A stretch of DNA of 64,000 bases from Actinopolymorpha sp. NPDC004070 (GCF_040610475.1 NZ_JBEXMJ010000002.1:155541-219540), one strand, 5' to 3'; numbered from the stretch's first letter, positions 17,120-26,670 are shown. The notes: generated by a model not told the origin, from the letters alone. Program-made: numbers and translations.

Positions 17120-18421
17120 ATGGCCACTCGCTTGTTTCGTGATCGAAGAGACGCCGGACGTTTCCTGGCTGGCAGCCTCCAGCACTATCGGGACCGTCCG
17201 AATGTGGTTGTGCTCGGCCTGCCGCGCGGTGGTGTGCCGGTGGCGTACGAGATCGCTTCGGCTCTGGGGGCGCCGCTCGACGTCTTCGTGGTCCGCAAGC
17301 TCGGAGTGCCAGGCCAGGAGGAAGTGGCCCTGGGCGCGATCGCGAGCGGAGGCGCCGTGGTGCTCAATGACGACGTAGTTCGCGGGCTTGACGTCCCTCC
17401 GGAAACCATCCGGCAGGTGGCTGAGCGGGAAGGCCGTGAACTGTTACGGCGGGAGCAGGCATACCGTGCCGCTCGTCCGATGCAGGACCTCGCGGGCAAG
17501 ATCGTCATCCTCGTCGATGACGGGCTCGCGACCGGTGTGAGCATGCGGGCCGCGATCCGCGCGTTGCGTGGCCTCCACCCCGAAAGGATCGTGGTCGCCG
17601 TACCGGCCGCGCCTTCGTCCACCTGCCAGGAGCTTGCCGACCTCGCCGATGAGGTCGTCTGTGCGACGACGCCGACACCTTTCTTCGCGGTCGGGCAGTC
17701 CTATTGGGACTTCACCCAGACGACTGATGAGGAGGTGCGTGACCTCCTGCGCGCCGCTTCGACGTCGCACCCGACCCAGTCGGAAGCGATCTCGTTGACA
17801 GAGGCTGGGGTCATCAGGGTGGAGGCCGTACCCGTGGAGGATGGTGTGCCGGACGGCGACGCATGGTTCGACCTCGTAGGTGACGCCCATACCGTGTTGA
17901 TCGGAGAGGCGTCGCACGGCACGCACGAGTTCTACGAGGCGCGGGCGAGGTTGACGCGGTGGTTGATCGAGGAGAAGGGATTCTGCGCCGTCGCGGCGGA
18001 GGCAGACTGGCCGGATGCCTATCGGGTGAACCGTTACGTCCGTGGACGGAGCGAGGACACGACCGCCGAGGAGTCACTGCGTGGGTTCGAGCGGTTCCCG
18101 ACCTGGATGTGGAGAAATACGGTTGTGCTCGACTTCGTAGGGTGGCTCAGGGAGCACAACGACCGCCTGGGTGGTGACGAGCGGGCCAAGGCGGGCTTCT
18201 ACGGCTTGGACATCTATTCCCTCTATCGCTCGATGCAAGAGGTCATCGCCTACCTCGAGAGCGTGACTCGCGTCCAGCACGAGTTCCGCTTCAGAGCGGA
18301 CGGAGGTACAGAACTGCTGGTTCAGAGAGTCCTGCAGGCGCTGAGGGATCACATCACCGAAGGCGAGTGGGACGACGTGAAGTCGAGCGTCCCACGCGAC
18401 CTCGCTTCTGTGCTTCCGTAA
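17120..18421 (+). CDS. Phosphoribosyltransferase-erythromycin esterase hybrid, C-terminally replaced
   Basis: 433 residues. Residues 1-215 form a type I phosphoribosyltransferase domain: [20 protein letters not shown] near 32-51 and the PRPP loop [13 protein letters not shown] at 129-141. Residues 230-365 begin an erythromycin-esterase-like domain with [20 protein letters not shown] (261-280) and [18 protein letters not shown] (294-311). Such fusions are known in actinobacteria but run to about 650-700 residues. Here the esterase breaks off after YLESV. The last 50 residues ([34 protein letters not shown]) resemble a DUF2267 domain instead. A deletion seems to have joined two genes in frame. 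The phosphoribosyltransferase half could still work; the esterase half should not. Confidence 0.75.
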   Translation: MATRLFRDRRDAGRFLAGSLQHYRDRPNVVVLGLPRGGVPVAYEIASALGAPLDVFVVRKLGVPGQEEVALGAIASGGAVVLNDDVVRGLDVPPETIRQVAEREGRELLRREQAYRAARPMQDLAGKIVILVDDGLATGVSMRAAIRALRGLHPERIVVAVPAAPSSTCQELADLADEVVCATTPTPFFAVGQSYWDFTQTTDEEVRDLLRAASTSHPTQSEAISLTEAGVIRVEAVPVEDGVPDGDAWFDLVGDAHTVLIGEASHGTHEFYEARARLTRWLIEEKGFCAVAAEADWPDAYRVNRYVRGRSEDTTAEESLRGFERFPTWMWRNTVVLDFVGWLREHNDRLGGDERAKAGFYGLDIYSLYRSMQEVIAYLESVTRVQHEFRFRADGGTELLVQRVLQALRDHITEGEWDDVKSSVPRDLASVLP

Positions 18422-18624
18422 CTATTTACTGTCGGGCTCTCAGGACCTGCCTCGACCGAGTCTTCCGCCGGTTCAGTGCCCGGTCCTTCGCACTCGTGGG
18501 CGGCGTCGGCCATCATGTTCGTGAGCCGGAATCCTTGTCTCGACAGCGAGCGCGGCACCTTCGTCCAAGCCGTGCCCGATGCCGAAGTGCCGAGCCGGTA
18601 AGGCCCAGGCCGAGGGTCCATGCC

Positions 18625-19020
18625 TTGCGCACCCGCGCCGACGAGCTCGACAGACGCTTGACTGCGGACGCTGTCGTCCTCAACGAGACCCTGCCCAAGG
18701 CCGCGAAGGAGGCCGCCAGGATCACGGTGCACTTCACCACCAAGGACAGCCGCCAGGTCGAGGACTGGACCGAATCCTTCGTCGACCACGACCCCCCAGT
18801 GCACAAGGGCGACACGATCCGCGTGGTCTACGACCCCGACGACCCGTCCAACTTCCAGGACGCACGATGGGGCAACGACTACACCGGTCCGGTCGTCTTC
18901 GGTGCCGGCGCCATCGGCCTGGCAGGCTACAGCCTGTGGGAACTTCGCCCGTCCCGCACGGCGCGACACCGATCCAAGCGGCGACCATCTCACCCGACGC
19001 TTACTCGACTGCGTGACTGA
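18625..19020 (+). pseudogene. DUF3592-like membrane protein, N-terminally truncated
   Basis: The frame is coding-like from about 18625: RADELDRRLTADAVVLNETL, then FTTKDSRQVEDWTESFVDHD and HKGDTIRVVYDPDDPSNFQD, followed by a hydrophobic helix (GPVVFGAGAIGLAGYSLWEL). This matches the extracytoplasmic domain and last helix of DUF3592 proteins. The usual first transmembrane helix and a proper start are missing; only a TTG is available. Upstream sequence in the same frame has no family match. It is probably a remnant of a gene that lost its 5' end. Confidence 0.5.
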
Positions 19021-19357
19021 CCGACCGGCCCCATCGGTTTCGTACCCCCCCGGGGGTCAGCGCCGGGTCGTGCCGGTTGCGTCAGCTCATGTCGGCTGCG
19101 TCGGAGTGGCGGCCCCGGTACCTACGGGCCCCCGGCGCAGGTGTGCACGTCCAGTAGCCATGCCTCCGCAGGTGCTACCAGGCAGCCTGACCGGCCCGTA
19201 CGGTCATATAGCGCGAAACTGGTGCATTACAGTACGGTCTGCTCCGGCCGCTGACGGTTCGCTCGAACCTGCCGGCTTTGCCGAGCCCGGCACATGCTTC
19301 GGCAACGTTTGCCACCTCTGCTTGATGCGGGAGTGGCACTGAAGACGAGGACACAAC
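19021..19357. other. Intergenic leader region of the amidase gene
   Basis: No gene is visible. It contains an 8-C/5-G patch near 19045-19060 and must hold the promoter of the secreted amidase. I looked for a ydaO-type riboswitch, often found before actinobacterial cell-wall hydrolases, and did not find its conserved core. Confidence 0.4.
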
Positions 19358-21733
19358 TTGAGATCGCGTCGGGTGTGGCGGGGATCCGCCTGGATGGCGG
19401 GGACAGGCCTGACGGGGGTGCTGGTACTGGTGGGGGCACTGGTACTGGCGGGACATGGTGGTTGGCAGCCTCGGCTGCTCGGTCGGACACCGCAACTGGT
19501 CGAGACGTCACACGCGCCGATCGCGACCCATGTGCGATCCGTGGCGTTGACGTCATCGGCCCGCGGAACAGCGGTGGTGCCGCGGCGACGTACCGAACCG
19601 TTCAGCATGCTCGGCGTCACCTGGGCGGATCAGAACGCAGCAGTACGCGGCGCCATCCAGGTGCGCACCCGTGGCATCTCGACCGGAGCCTGGTCGACCT
19701 GGCAGACGTTGGACGACGCCGACGCCGACGCCCGCACCGGCGATGTCGGTCGCCGAGTGCGCGGCGGCACCGACCCGATCTGGGTCGGACCCTCCGACGG
19801 TGTGCAGGTGCGGGCGGTTCCGAACTCAGCCGCCACCAGGGGCCGGCGGGCGACAGCGCGGCTGCCGCACGGGCTACGACTGGACATGGTCGGCCCCAGC
19901 ACCCGTCACAACCCCGGAGTGAAGCCGGCCGCGTACGTGCTGGCCGATCCCGCCCCGACAGATTCGCCCACTCCATCCGACACCCCGACACCAAGCACCA
20001 GCACCTCGCCCAGCCCCCACCCGACCAGCACACCGACCCCAACCAGCACACCGGCACCAGAGCCCACCCCCATACTGTCCCCGACACCCACCCCTACCAG
20101 CGAGCCGACCAACACCCCAACCAGCACACCCACCCCAACCAGCACACCGACCCCGACTGCCTCACCGACCCCGACACCAACGCCGACCGTCCCGCCGGCG
20201 CCGCCGTCGACGGTGCCGCAGCCGCCGATCACCAGCCGAGCCGGTTGGAACGCCGACGAGACCCTCAGCCCGGACGATCCGATCTACCTGCCCGGCGAGG
20301 TCAACGCTGTCGTGGTGCACCACACCGCCGGCACCAACAGCTACACCTGTTCACAATCGGCAGCGATCGTCCGCGACATCTACAGCTACGACGTCGAAGG
20401 CCGCGGCTACCGCGACATCGGCTACAACTTCCTCGTCGACAAGTGCGGGACCATCTTCGAGGGGCGCAAGGGCGGAGTGAACCGGCCGGTCTACGGCGCG
20501 CACGCCCGTGGCTGGAACAGCCAGACCACCGGCATCGCCACCCTCGGCAACTTCAACGACGTCGCACCCACCACCTCGATGTCGACCTCGATCGCCCGGC
20601 TCGCGGCGTGGAAACTGGGCCAGTACGGCGCCGACCCCGCCGGCACCACCACGATGGTCGCCGGCGACGTGAACCTGCACAGCTACTACAGCCGCTACTT
20701 CACCAACGGCAGCAGCTACAGCTTCCCCCGCATCGTCGGCCACCGCGACGTGAACAACACCGAATGCCCCGGCAGCAACCTCTACGCCAAACTGCCCACC
20801 ATCCGCAGCTGGGCATCCGGCCCCGTCCAAGGCCTCAAGGTCACCTCGATCAGCGGCACCGCCACGTCAGGAACGACCTACTACACCAAGGGCGCCCTCA
20901 CCGCCCACTGGACCACCACCACCCCCGCCAGCCTGATCAAACGCTACGACGTGCTCGTCGACGGCGCGGTCAAGGCCACCGCCGCCGGTAGCGCCACCTC
21001 CGCCTCCACCACCATGTCGGCCGGAAGCCACCAACTGCAGGTGCGGGCCGTCCACCAGTCCAACAAGACGTCGACGACCACCGCCGTGACGGTCGTCGGT
21101 GACACCACCACGCCGACGTTCACCACCAAGCCAGCCCTGTCGCTGCGTACCGGCACCGTCAACACCACCGCCGTCCCCGTCAAACTTGCCTGGAAAGCCA
21201 CCGACAACACCGTGCTCAAGAACGTCCAACTCACCGCCCCCAGCACCGCCACCTTCGCGCCGACCGCCACCAGCTGGAACTTCACCGCCAAGTCCGGGGG
21301 CGCCACCACTTGGACGATGAAGGCGAACGACTACGCCGGCAACACCACCACCGCCTCCGTCACCCGCACACCGGTGATCCTGCAGCAGACCGCCGCAACC
21401 AGGACAGGAACGTGGACCACCAAGACGTCCACCAACTACCTCGGCGGCACCTCCTACACCAGTTCCACCAAGGGTTCCAGCCTCACTTGGACCTTCACCG
21501 GCCGATCCGCCGCCTGGATCGTCTCCCGTGCCACCAGCTCCGGGCAGGCATACGTCTACATCGACGGCGTCAAGGCCGCAACAGTCGACCTCTACTCCGC
21601 CACCACCAAATACCGCGACGCGATCTGGACCAAGACCTGGACCACAAGCGCCACCCACAAGATCACGATCGTTGTCGCCGGCACCAGCGGCCGACCCGCC
21701 ATCACCACCGACGGACTCGCCTACCTCAAGTGA
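19358..21733 (+). CDS. Secreted PGRP-type N-acetylmuramoyl-L-alanine amidase with Thr/Pro linker
   Basis: 791 residues. A hydrophobic export segment spans residues 13-32 (MAGTGLTGVLVLVGALVLAG). About 150 residues of unknown fold follow, then a Pro/Thr/Ser-rich linker at about 200-290. The amidase_2/PGRP catalytic domain spans about 295-490: SRAGWNADETLSP, AVVVHHTAGTNSYTC (zinc His), GYNFLVDKCGTIFEGRKGGV, and FPRIVGHRDVNNTECPG (second zinc His, and the Cys position typical of amidases). Ig-like and beta-sandwich repeats fill the C-terminus. It cleaves the lactyl-peptide bond of peptidoglycan outside the cell. The TTG start has GAGGAC 6 nt upstream; an ATG at 19394 is possible. Confidence 0.88.
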   Translation: MRSRRVWRGSAWMAGTGLTGVLVLVGALVLAGHGGWQPRLLGRTPQLVETSHAPIATHVRSVALTSSARGTAVVPRRRTEPFSMLGVTWADQNAAVRGAIQVRTRGISTGAWSTWQTLDDADADARTGDVGRRVRGGTDPIWVGPSDGVQVRAVPNSAATRGRRATARLPHGLRLDMVGPSTRHNPGVKPAAYVLADPAPTDSPTPSDTPTPSTSTSPSPHPTSTPTPTSTPAPEPTPILSPTPTPTSEPTNTPTSTPTPTSTPTPTASPTPTPTPTVPPAPPSTVPQPPITSRAGWNADETLSPDDPIYLPGEVNAVVVHHTAGTNSYTCSQSAAIVRDIYSYDVEGRGYRDIGYNFLVDKCGTIFEGRKGGVNRPVYGAHARGWNSQTTGIATLGNFNDVAPTTSMSTSIARLAAWKLGQYGADPAGTTTMVAGDVNLHSYYSRYFTNGSSYSFPRIVGHRDVNNTECPGSNLYAKLPTIRSWASGPVQGLKVTSISGTATSGTTYYTKGALTAHWTTTTPASLIKRYDVLVDGAVKATAAGSATSASTTMSAGSHQLQVRAVHQSNKTSTTTAVTVVGDTTTPTFTTKPALSLRTGTVNTTAVPVKLAWKATDNTVLKNVQLTAPSTATFAPTATSWNFTAKSGGATTWTMKANDYAGNTTTASVTRTPVILQQTAATRTGTWTTKTSTNYLGGTSYTSSTKGSSLTWTFTGRSAAWIVSRATSSGQAYVYIDGVKAATVDLYSATTKYRDAIWTKTWTTSATHKITIVVAGTSGRPAITTDGLAYLK
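19955..20226 (+). repeat. Low-complexity Pro-Thr linker coding repeat
   Basis: Imperfect tandem codon pairs for Thr-Pro and Ser-Thr-Pro (for example TPTPTSTPTPTASPTPTPTP) lie inside the amidase gene. The linker is probably glycosylated or extended and spans the cell wall. The short unit makes slippage and length variation likely. Confidence 0.8.
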
Positions 21734-22449
21734 GGAAGGCGTCCCGTCAGTAGCGAAGAGGTTGGCCGGCCCGCCGACCGATCGCAGTAGGTGTGTGCCT
21801 TCGCCGGTCCACCGCGGCGTGCCGCAGAATTCGCACAATCCGCAGAACCCCGGCCAGCGGATGTCTGCGCAGGTCAGCGGGCCCTGAATTCTCGGGGCGA
21901 CGCAGCCGCAGACTGTTGCACTAATCGCCGCACAATTGCCAGACATCCACCAAGGTCCGCTGTCCCCGCGATCCAGGGCAGCGCGCGAGAGACCACCTCC
22001 GCCGCCGAGCTCACCGGGCTGCCGTGACACCCAATGAGCATGACCCAAAGCGTCTCAGAACTACGTTTACGCAGGTCAGAGCGGCTAAGAGGCATGTCAG
22101 GGCGGAGGGCATGGGATTCGAACCCATGACCGAGAGGGGTCCCTCGGTAGCGGTTTTCAAGCAATCTCCAACGTCCCGTGCGACCTGCACGTTCACCGCG
22201 CCGGCCAACACTTCGCCGCGTATCCGCCGCGCCAAGATCCAACCAGCCGCAACTCGCCGGACACCACCGGACTGGCGCTGACCACTCCTGGCGACCCACC
22301 CAGACCGCTACCGCCGCGCCGAGGGCGTACATACCCCTCCGGCGCCGGCCCTCGCCGGCTCCGACGTCCGGACCGACGGCGCCAGCCGTCGGCACCGACA
22401 CGCCGCCGTCAGGACCGGCATGAAGTGTCAGGTAGTGCAGACTTGTGTG
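21734..22449. other. Gene-free boundary region containing the left tRNA-Ser fragment
   Basis: No protein gene is convincing here. CGCAGGTCAG occurs at about 21866 and again at about 22074, and the same word occurs beside the right tRNA fragment near 35526. CGGACACCACCGGAC at 22258-22272 also recurs beside the right fragment (35632-35646). These repeats look like parts of recombination arm sites. Confidence 0.45.
22101..22169 (-). tRNA. tRNA-Ser(UGA) 3' fragment (attachment-site remnant)
   Basis: On the minus strand the sequence gives the anticodon loop CTTGAAA (UGA), a paired serine-type variable arm (CCGAG...CTCGG), a perfect T arm (CATGGGTTCGAATCCCATG) and the 3' acceptor strand GCCCTCC. 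The 5' half is missing: upstream there is no GGAGGGC acceptor strand, D arm or matching anticodon-stem strand. The homology stops at the anticodon loop, where many tyrosine integrases cut. It is not a functional tRNA. Confidence 0.7.
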
Positions 22450-22737
22450 ATGAGCCAAGGTCTCCCCGAGCCGACACCCGAAGCCTCCGCCGAGGTCGTC
22501 ACCATCACCGACGCGCGGACCCGATTCGGCAGCCTCGTACGCCGCGCCGCGCACACCCGCCAGCGGGTCATCATCACCGACCACGGCCAGGCCGCGGCCG
22601 CGATCATCAGCGCCGCCGAGCTCGAAGACCTCGAAGACCGGCTCGCGATCGCCCAGTACGAGCTCGAGAAGGCCAACGGCACGCTGCGGACCGTCCCGCA
22701 CGAGGAGGCCAAGCGCAGGCTCGGACTCACCGAGTGA
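22450..22737 (+). CDS. Phd/YefM-type antitoxin
   Basis: 95 residues from ATG 22450. The N-terminal DNA-binding fold is VVTITDARTRFGSLVRRAAH then QRVIITDHGQAAAAIISAAE, typical of Phd/YefM antitoxins. The C-terminal helix that wraps the toxin is LEDRLAIAQYELEKANGTLR. Its stop overlaps the toxin GTG by 4 nt (GTGA), so the two are translationally coupled. It should neutralise the toxin and repress its own operon. Another start at 22420 adds ten residues without homology. Confidence 0.85.
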   Translation: MSQGLPEPTPEASAEVVTITDARTRFGSLVRRAAHTRQRVIITDHGQAAAAIISAAELEDLEDRLAIAQYELEKANGTLRTVPHEEAKRRLGLTE

Positions 22738-22979
22738 CCTACACCCTCGACTGGCGCGAGAACGTCCTCAACAGCCTCGCCGGATACCTCGACGACGACC
22801 CGACGGGCGTGCGTGACGTCTTCACAGTGCTCGACGAGCTCACCGCCAACCCCTACCCGCCATACGCCACCAAGATTGGCCCGGCGTTCCGCATGCGGAT
22901 CGGCCGCTACCGCATCGTCTACGAGATCGAAGACCACACTGTCACCGTGCTCGTAATCCACATCGGCCGCACCACCTGA
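22734..22979 (+). CDS. RelE/ParE-superfamily toxin
   Basis: 81 residues starting with GTG. VTYTLDWRENVLNSLAGYLD at the N-terminus, then GPAFRMRIGRYRIVYEIED, gives the RelE/ParE beta-sheet with the Arg/Tyr-rich core (RxRIGxYRIVYEI) near residues 55-70. RelE members cut mRNA on the ribosome; ParE members poison gyrase. The R-x-G-x-Y-R-I-V-Y pattern favours the RelE side. It forms a pair with the upstream antitoxin at the left edge of the island, where it may stabilise the element. Confidence 0.83.
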   Translation: MTYTLDWRENVLNSLAGYLDDDPTGVRDVFTVLDELTANPYPPYATKIGPAFRMRIGRYRIVYEIEDHTVTVLVIHIGRTT

Positions 22980-23178
22980 CCAAGCGGGCGTCCACCGGAC
23001 CGGCCGGACCGCAGACCAGCAGCCGACCGAGTGGCGGATGGACCGGCTGATCTGCGGCCAACTCCTATCACGGGCACGCCGCGCTGCGACGAACTGACGT
23101 GCAGACGGAAGTCTCCGTGGCCTAGCAAGCGAAGCTTAGAGCCTCACACTACCGGGTACGTATGGTCGCAGAATCCCC

Positions 23179-24222
23179 CTAGCCCCATGGCTTCCGCCAT
23201 CGCAGCATTCCCGCGTCTTCAGGGTGCAGGTATTCGAACTCGGCTTGAGCAGACTCCATGGCTTGGACGAATTCTCGTCTTTCCCGCTTATCCTTGAACC
23301 AACCCTTACGCGCTTCGAACGCGGCAGAACTCTCGCCTACTAGCTCCTCGGCGACATCCCATAAAAGGTTCAGCCAGTGCCACACTAGAGGGTTGAGGAG
23401 ATCACTTTCCTCGAGACCTGCGGGGATAGCTCCCTCCAGGTACTCCCGCCCGTCCGCCCAAGAACCACGGAAGCCTCCGAAAGAATCCACGAACACCGCC
23501 CCACAAGTACATTCTGTCGGATATTTCCAAGTTATATTGTCAGGCTCTTCCAAATACCACTCATAGCTCTCGTCATCTTTCGTTGGCACAAACACCTTCG
23601 GCCATCCATCAGGCATGTCGGGCGCCGTGTATTTCCCATCCCACTCTTCATTACGCTGACCACCGTTCAAACCATCCGGTGGCATAGTGGGCCGGCGGCC
23701 CACTACCGGAAGCCGGTCCATTTCCAACTGGAGCCCGACGGCGTCTACTCCCGCCAACATATCCTGGTAAGCCCATTTTAGTTCCCGCGGGGCACAGTCG
23801 ACTCGTGCATCGATATCCGCTCGCCACCAGCAACGTATGGGGATCCCGAAAATCTCTGAATGGACTAACAGCCGTTCGCTAAGTTTGTCCATCGTGCCGC
23901 GATTTAGCGCCGCAGTCCCCGCGACCGAGGTTAGGAGATAGTATTCCGTAGCGCCAAGTTCGACTAGTCGTCGAATATTGTCTGCTTCGCGACGTACGGT
24001 AGCGTCAAGCCAAGCTACCGGATTCCTCAGCGGCTTACTTGTCCACTTTACCTGATAGACAACCATGCCGCGAGCCTCATTCGGCCGAATGATATCCCGC
24101 CCGCCGTCGCTCTGTCCTACTGGATAGCAGACTGCGTGCGGGAAGCAGTGGGCAAGCAGCGCAGCGCAAAGTTGTTGGAAACGTTGCTCACCGAGACGCT
24201 CGTACAGATACCTTGATACCAC
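23179..24222 (-). CDS. PD-(D/E)XK nuclease-like protein (restriction-endonuclease fold)
   Basis: 347 residues from a GTG at 24222 with GGAGGGGG 5 nt upstream; the frame is open for 28 more codons without homology. The N-terminal domain has the Mrr/REase signature FQQLCAALLAHCF, then QSDGGRDII (Asp near residue 38) and VVYQVKWTS (E/Q-x-K near residue 55). This is the active-site pattern of PD-(D/E)XK nucleases with Gln at the middle position. The C-terminal 200 residues, with a CTCG pair in ECTCGAVFVDSFGGFRGSWA, match no family I know. It is divergent from the coiled-coil protein gene to its right. A role in DNA defence is inferred. Confidence 0.65.
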   Translation of the reverse strand: MVSRYLYERLGEQRFQQLCAALLAHCFPHAVCYPVGQSDGGRDIIRPNEARGMVVYQVKWTSKPLRNPVAWLDATVRREADNIRRLVELGATEYYLLTSVAGTAALNRGTMDKLSERLLVHSEIFGIPIRCWWRADIDARVDCAPRELKWAYQDMLAGVDAVGLQLEMDRLPVVGRRPTMPPDGLNGGQRNEEWDGKYTAPDMPDGWPKVFVPTKDDESYEWYLEEPDNITWKYPTECTCGAVFVDSFGGFRGSWADGREYLEGAIPAGLEESDLLNPLVWHWLNLLWDVAEELVGESSAAFEARKGWFKDKRERREFVQAMESAQAEFEYLHPEDAGMLRWRKPWG

Positions 24223-24690
24223 AAAACCCCCTCCATTCGTGACAGCCCACCGAGGCGGGTAATCAAGAGAGTATCCCTGTCGAACCTGTCCACTTAAGAG
24301 GCTCAACGGTTGGCCAGCTGATTGCTATCAATGCTGCGGGGACCTCTATGACCCGCATGGTTACGCGGATTTGCAGAGGGTCGCCAAGCCGACTGTGATC
24401 TAGTTTAGTGGGCCGCTGCGATTGAGCGCCTCCGGCCATGGTCAAGTCCATCTCATGGCTAGGGCAGCTTCACAGTCGGCCTGTCCGTGCTTGCGCGCAA
24501 CGTCGCCGCAACGGTGCTCGACGGAGGGTCTGGTCGGTCTCCCGGGCGGTCTCGTTCCTTCCGCTCAATGGCTTCATCGTCGTCGTCACATGCTCAAGGA
24601 TGGTACAGAACCGACTCCCGCGGATATGATCTTGCAAGGAGAGCGCAGTAGAAGCCCTGGCAACCTCAGCGTTGCGGCGTTGGCCCAGCT
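24223..24690. other. Divergent intergenic region in the island
   Basis: It separates the minus-strand nuclease gene and the plus-strand coiled-coil protein gene and should hold both promoters. Short plus-strand frames across 24422-24703 have no family match. No repeats or RNA genes are seen. Confidence 0.4.
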
Positions 24691-26670
24691 ATGCACGGGG
24701 TAGCTGGCGCTTCGAGCACCGAGGTACTCCTTGGACTTCTAGACACCTGGCTGCACCCGGGGGAAGCCATGGGACTCGGCTACCGGTCGTTGCTGACATT
24801 CGATGGATACGACCAAGACTTCTTCAGACTGGTCGATCAGCAGATTCATAGTTGGCTGAGCTGGAAACGTTACGACGCAGACCTTGTACAAGATGGGGTT
24901 GTAGAGCTTGCGCCTGGAGCCGAGGCAACCCGCCTCGACAAGACACAGCCGGACGGCTCGAGGACTCGAAGGTTCAAGCTGGTCGAGCACAAGAGTCACG
25001 AGGGTACGTGGACGGTCCAGGTCACAACGCACCTACGTCCCGGTCGCCCGCCATGGGTCCTCACAGATGTTCTTGCTCCCGACGTCCCGGCCGACACACG
25101 CGACAGGCCAGACCGCCGTTGGACGGCAGCGCCCACGTTCATGCGCCTGCTTCTGAGCGCTGCCGATGGACACGATGGACTTGCCATGGCTCGTGACGAG
25201 CCAATCGTCCTGCATGCCGACGAGACCGATCAGGTCATCGACACCATCTGCGACCCAGACCGACGCGGCCTCGTTTTGGTCGCCGGCAGTCGCGAGGACA
25301 TAACTCTCGACCAGTGGAAGACCATCGTGAGCGACTGGGTCCGGGAGATGGTGGGTCTCGCCGGCGCGTACGTCCTCGACCAAGGTGCGGCGCAGGCCCT
25401 CAATGACAGTCTCGGCAACTACCACGCGGTGCCGAGCGGTGCCCTCAGGACGTACCTCCCAGAGGCCGACCCGGCGAGCGAACCGGACTCCCGCCGCCAT
25501 CGGATCATGACTACTCGCACTCTTACAGAACGCAGTCCAAGCTACGTTCGCCGAGTGCTGGGCGCTGCCGCACGGACGCACGTCGTGGACCTACCTTTGC
25601 CGGCCCACGTAAGGCGTATCGATCAGCTCGCTGATCGTTGGGAAACAGAGCACCTCCTCACGGTACGCACAACCACCCTGAGGAAAACACTCGGCAGCGA
25701 GATCCCCGCACAAGAACAGCTTCCAATCGATAACCTACAATCGCCGCCCGCAGATTCGATCACTACGACAACCAGGAAACCCCAGCAACCGGCAAAACCC
25801 CTCCAGCGGCCAGAGGATCCCACCGAGAGCGACCTGTACGTCGCGGCCAGACAGGCGGTACAAGCCGTTTTCGGCGATGTCGAACCGGGAGAGGACACCC
25901 TGCTGGAGCTCGCCGAGGTCGCCCTGCAGGCGAGCGAACAAGCGGAAGCGCTCACGCGTGCCATGGCCAGAATTTCAGACCTCCGAAATCAGCTCCATAG
26001 TGCAAATCTCGACGTACAACTGATCCAGTCCGAGCTTGAGGACATCCAGATCGACCACACAATCGACATCGAGCGACTCAACTCCCTCCAAGGTCAGGTC
26101 ATCTACCTGCAACGCGAACTCAGCCGGGCAGGACAGCCTGAGATCGCATGGGGCACGGTCCCTTCTGAAGAGCAAGCATCGTTGCCGGACTCCATGTCCA
26201 AGCTGCTTGAGCGCATGGGTGAACTGAGGCACGTGGAGTTCACCGGACCTGAGGACGCAGCACTCGATCTCGACGAGCACGATCCAATGGGCCGGATCGC
26301 ACGAAAGTCGTGGTCCGCTCTGCTCGCACTCGACGACTACGCGGAAGCGCGCCTGACGGGCGACTTTACTGGCAACGTCCACATGTACTGCAAGGAGACA
26401 CCCGCGGGGTACAGGGGGTGGTCGGCTGAAAGACACGCAGGAGATGAAGACGACACAACCAAACGGCACCCGCGATACCGAACGCCACGGACACTACCGG
26501 TACCGGATACCGTCGACCCCACCGGCCAGATCTTCATGGGCGCCCATTTCAAGATCGCTACAATTAGAATGATTACGCCCCGTATCCACTACCACGACGA
26601 CATCGCCGAAAGCGGCAAAATCTACGTCGGCTACATCGGCAAACACCTCCCGAATGCACAGACGAACTAG
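24691..26670 (+). CDS. Unknown island protein with central coiled coil
   Basis: 659 residues; I do not recognise a named family. The N-terminal part (1-300) is globular, with EHKSHEGTWTVQVTTHLRPG and LVLVAGSREDITLDQWKTIV. A Pro/Thr-rich hinge is at about 360-380. Residues 400-480 form a long helical, Glu/Gln/Leu-rich coiled coil (LTRAMARISDLRNQLHSANL, VQLIQSELEDIQID). A C-terminal domain ends HYHDDIAESGKIYVGYIGKH. A conserved-looking HDD and YVGYIG ending suggests a folded recognition or effector domain. The ATG at 24691 lacks a clear ribosome site; ATG 24769 has GGGGGAAG before it. It is divergent from the nuclease-like gene, so a two-gene defence unit is possible. Confidence 0.6.
   Translation: MHGVAGASSTEVLLGLLDTWLHPGEAMGLGYRSLLTFDGYDQDFFRLVDQQIHSWLSWKRYDADLVQDGVVELAPGAEATRLDKTQPDGSRTRRFKLVEHKSHEGTWTVQVTTHLRPGRPPWVLTDVLAPDVPADTRDRPDRRWTAAPTFMRLLLSAADGHDGLAMARDEPIVLHADETDQVIDTICDPDRRGLVLVAGSREDITLDQWKTIVSDWVREMVGLAGAYVLDQGAAQALNDSLGNYHAVPSGALRTYLPEADPASEPDSRRHRIMTTRTLTERSPSYVRRVLGAAARTHVVDLPLPAHVRRIDQLADRWETEHLLTVRTTTLRKTLGSEIPAQEQLPIDNLQSPPADSITTTTRKPQQPAKPLQRPEDPTESDLYVAARQAVQAVFGDVEPGEDTLLELAEVALQASEQAEALTRAMARISDLRNQLHSANLDVQLIQSELEDIQIDHTIDIERLNSLQGQVIYLQRELSRAGQPEIAWGTVPSEEQASLPDSMSKLLERMGELRHVEFTGPEDAALDLDEHDPMGRIARKSWSALLALDDYAEARLTGDFTGNVHMYCKETPAGYRGWSAERHAGDEDDTTKRHPRYRTPRTLPVPDTVDPTGQIFMGAHFKIATIRMITPRIHYHDDIAESGKIYVGYIGKHLPNAQTN

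Noticed and set aside
19021..19357. ydaO (c-di-AMP) riboswitch before the amidase
   Set aside because: Expected from genome context in actinobacteria, but the conserved core sequence was not found.
19955..20226. CRISPR or tandem-repeat array
   Set aside because: The repeats are short, imperfect, in frame, and code for a Pro-Thr linker; there are no spacers. No CRISPR array or cas gene was seen anywhere in the window.
20867..22048. Minus-strand Gly/Val-rich frame of 393 codons
   Set aside because: It is a shadow of the Thr/Ala/Ser-rich amidase C-terminus.
22101..22169. Intact tRNA-Ser gene
   Set aside because: No 5' acceptor strand, D arm or pairing anticodon-stem strand is found upstream; only the 3' half is present.
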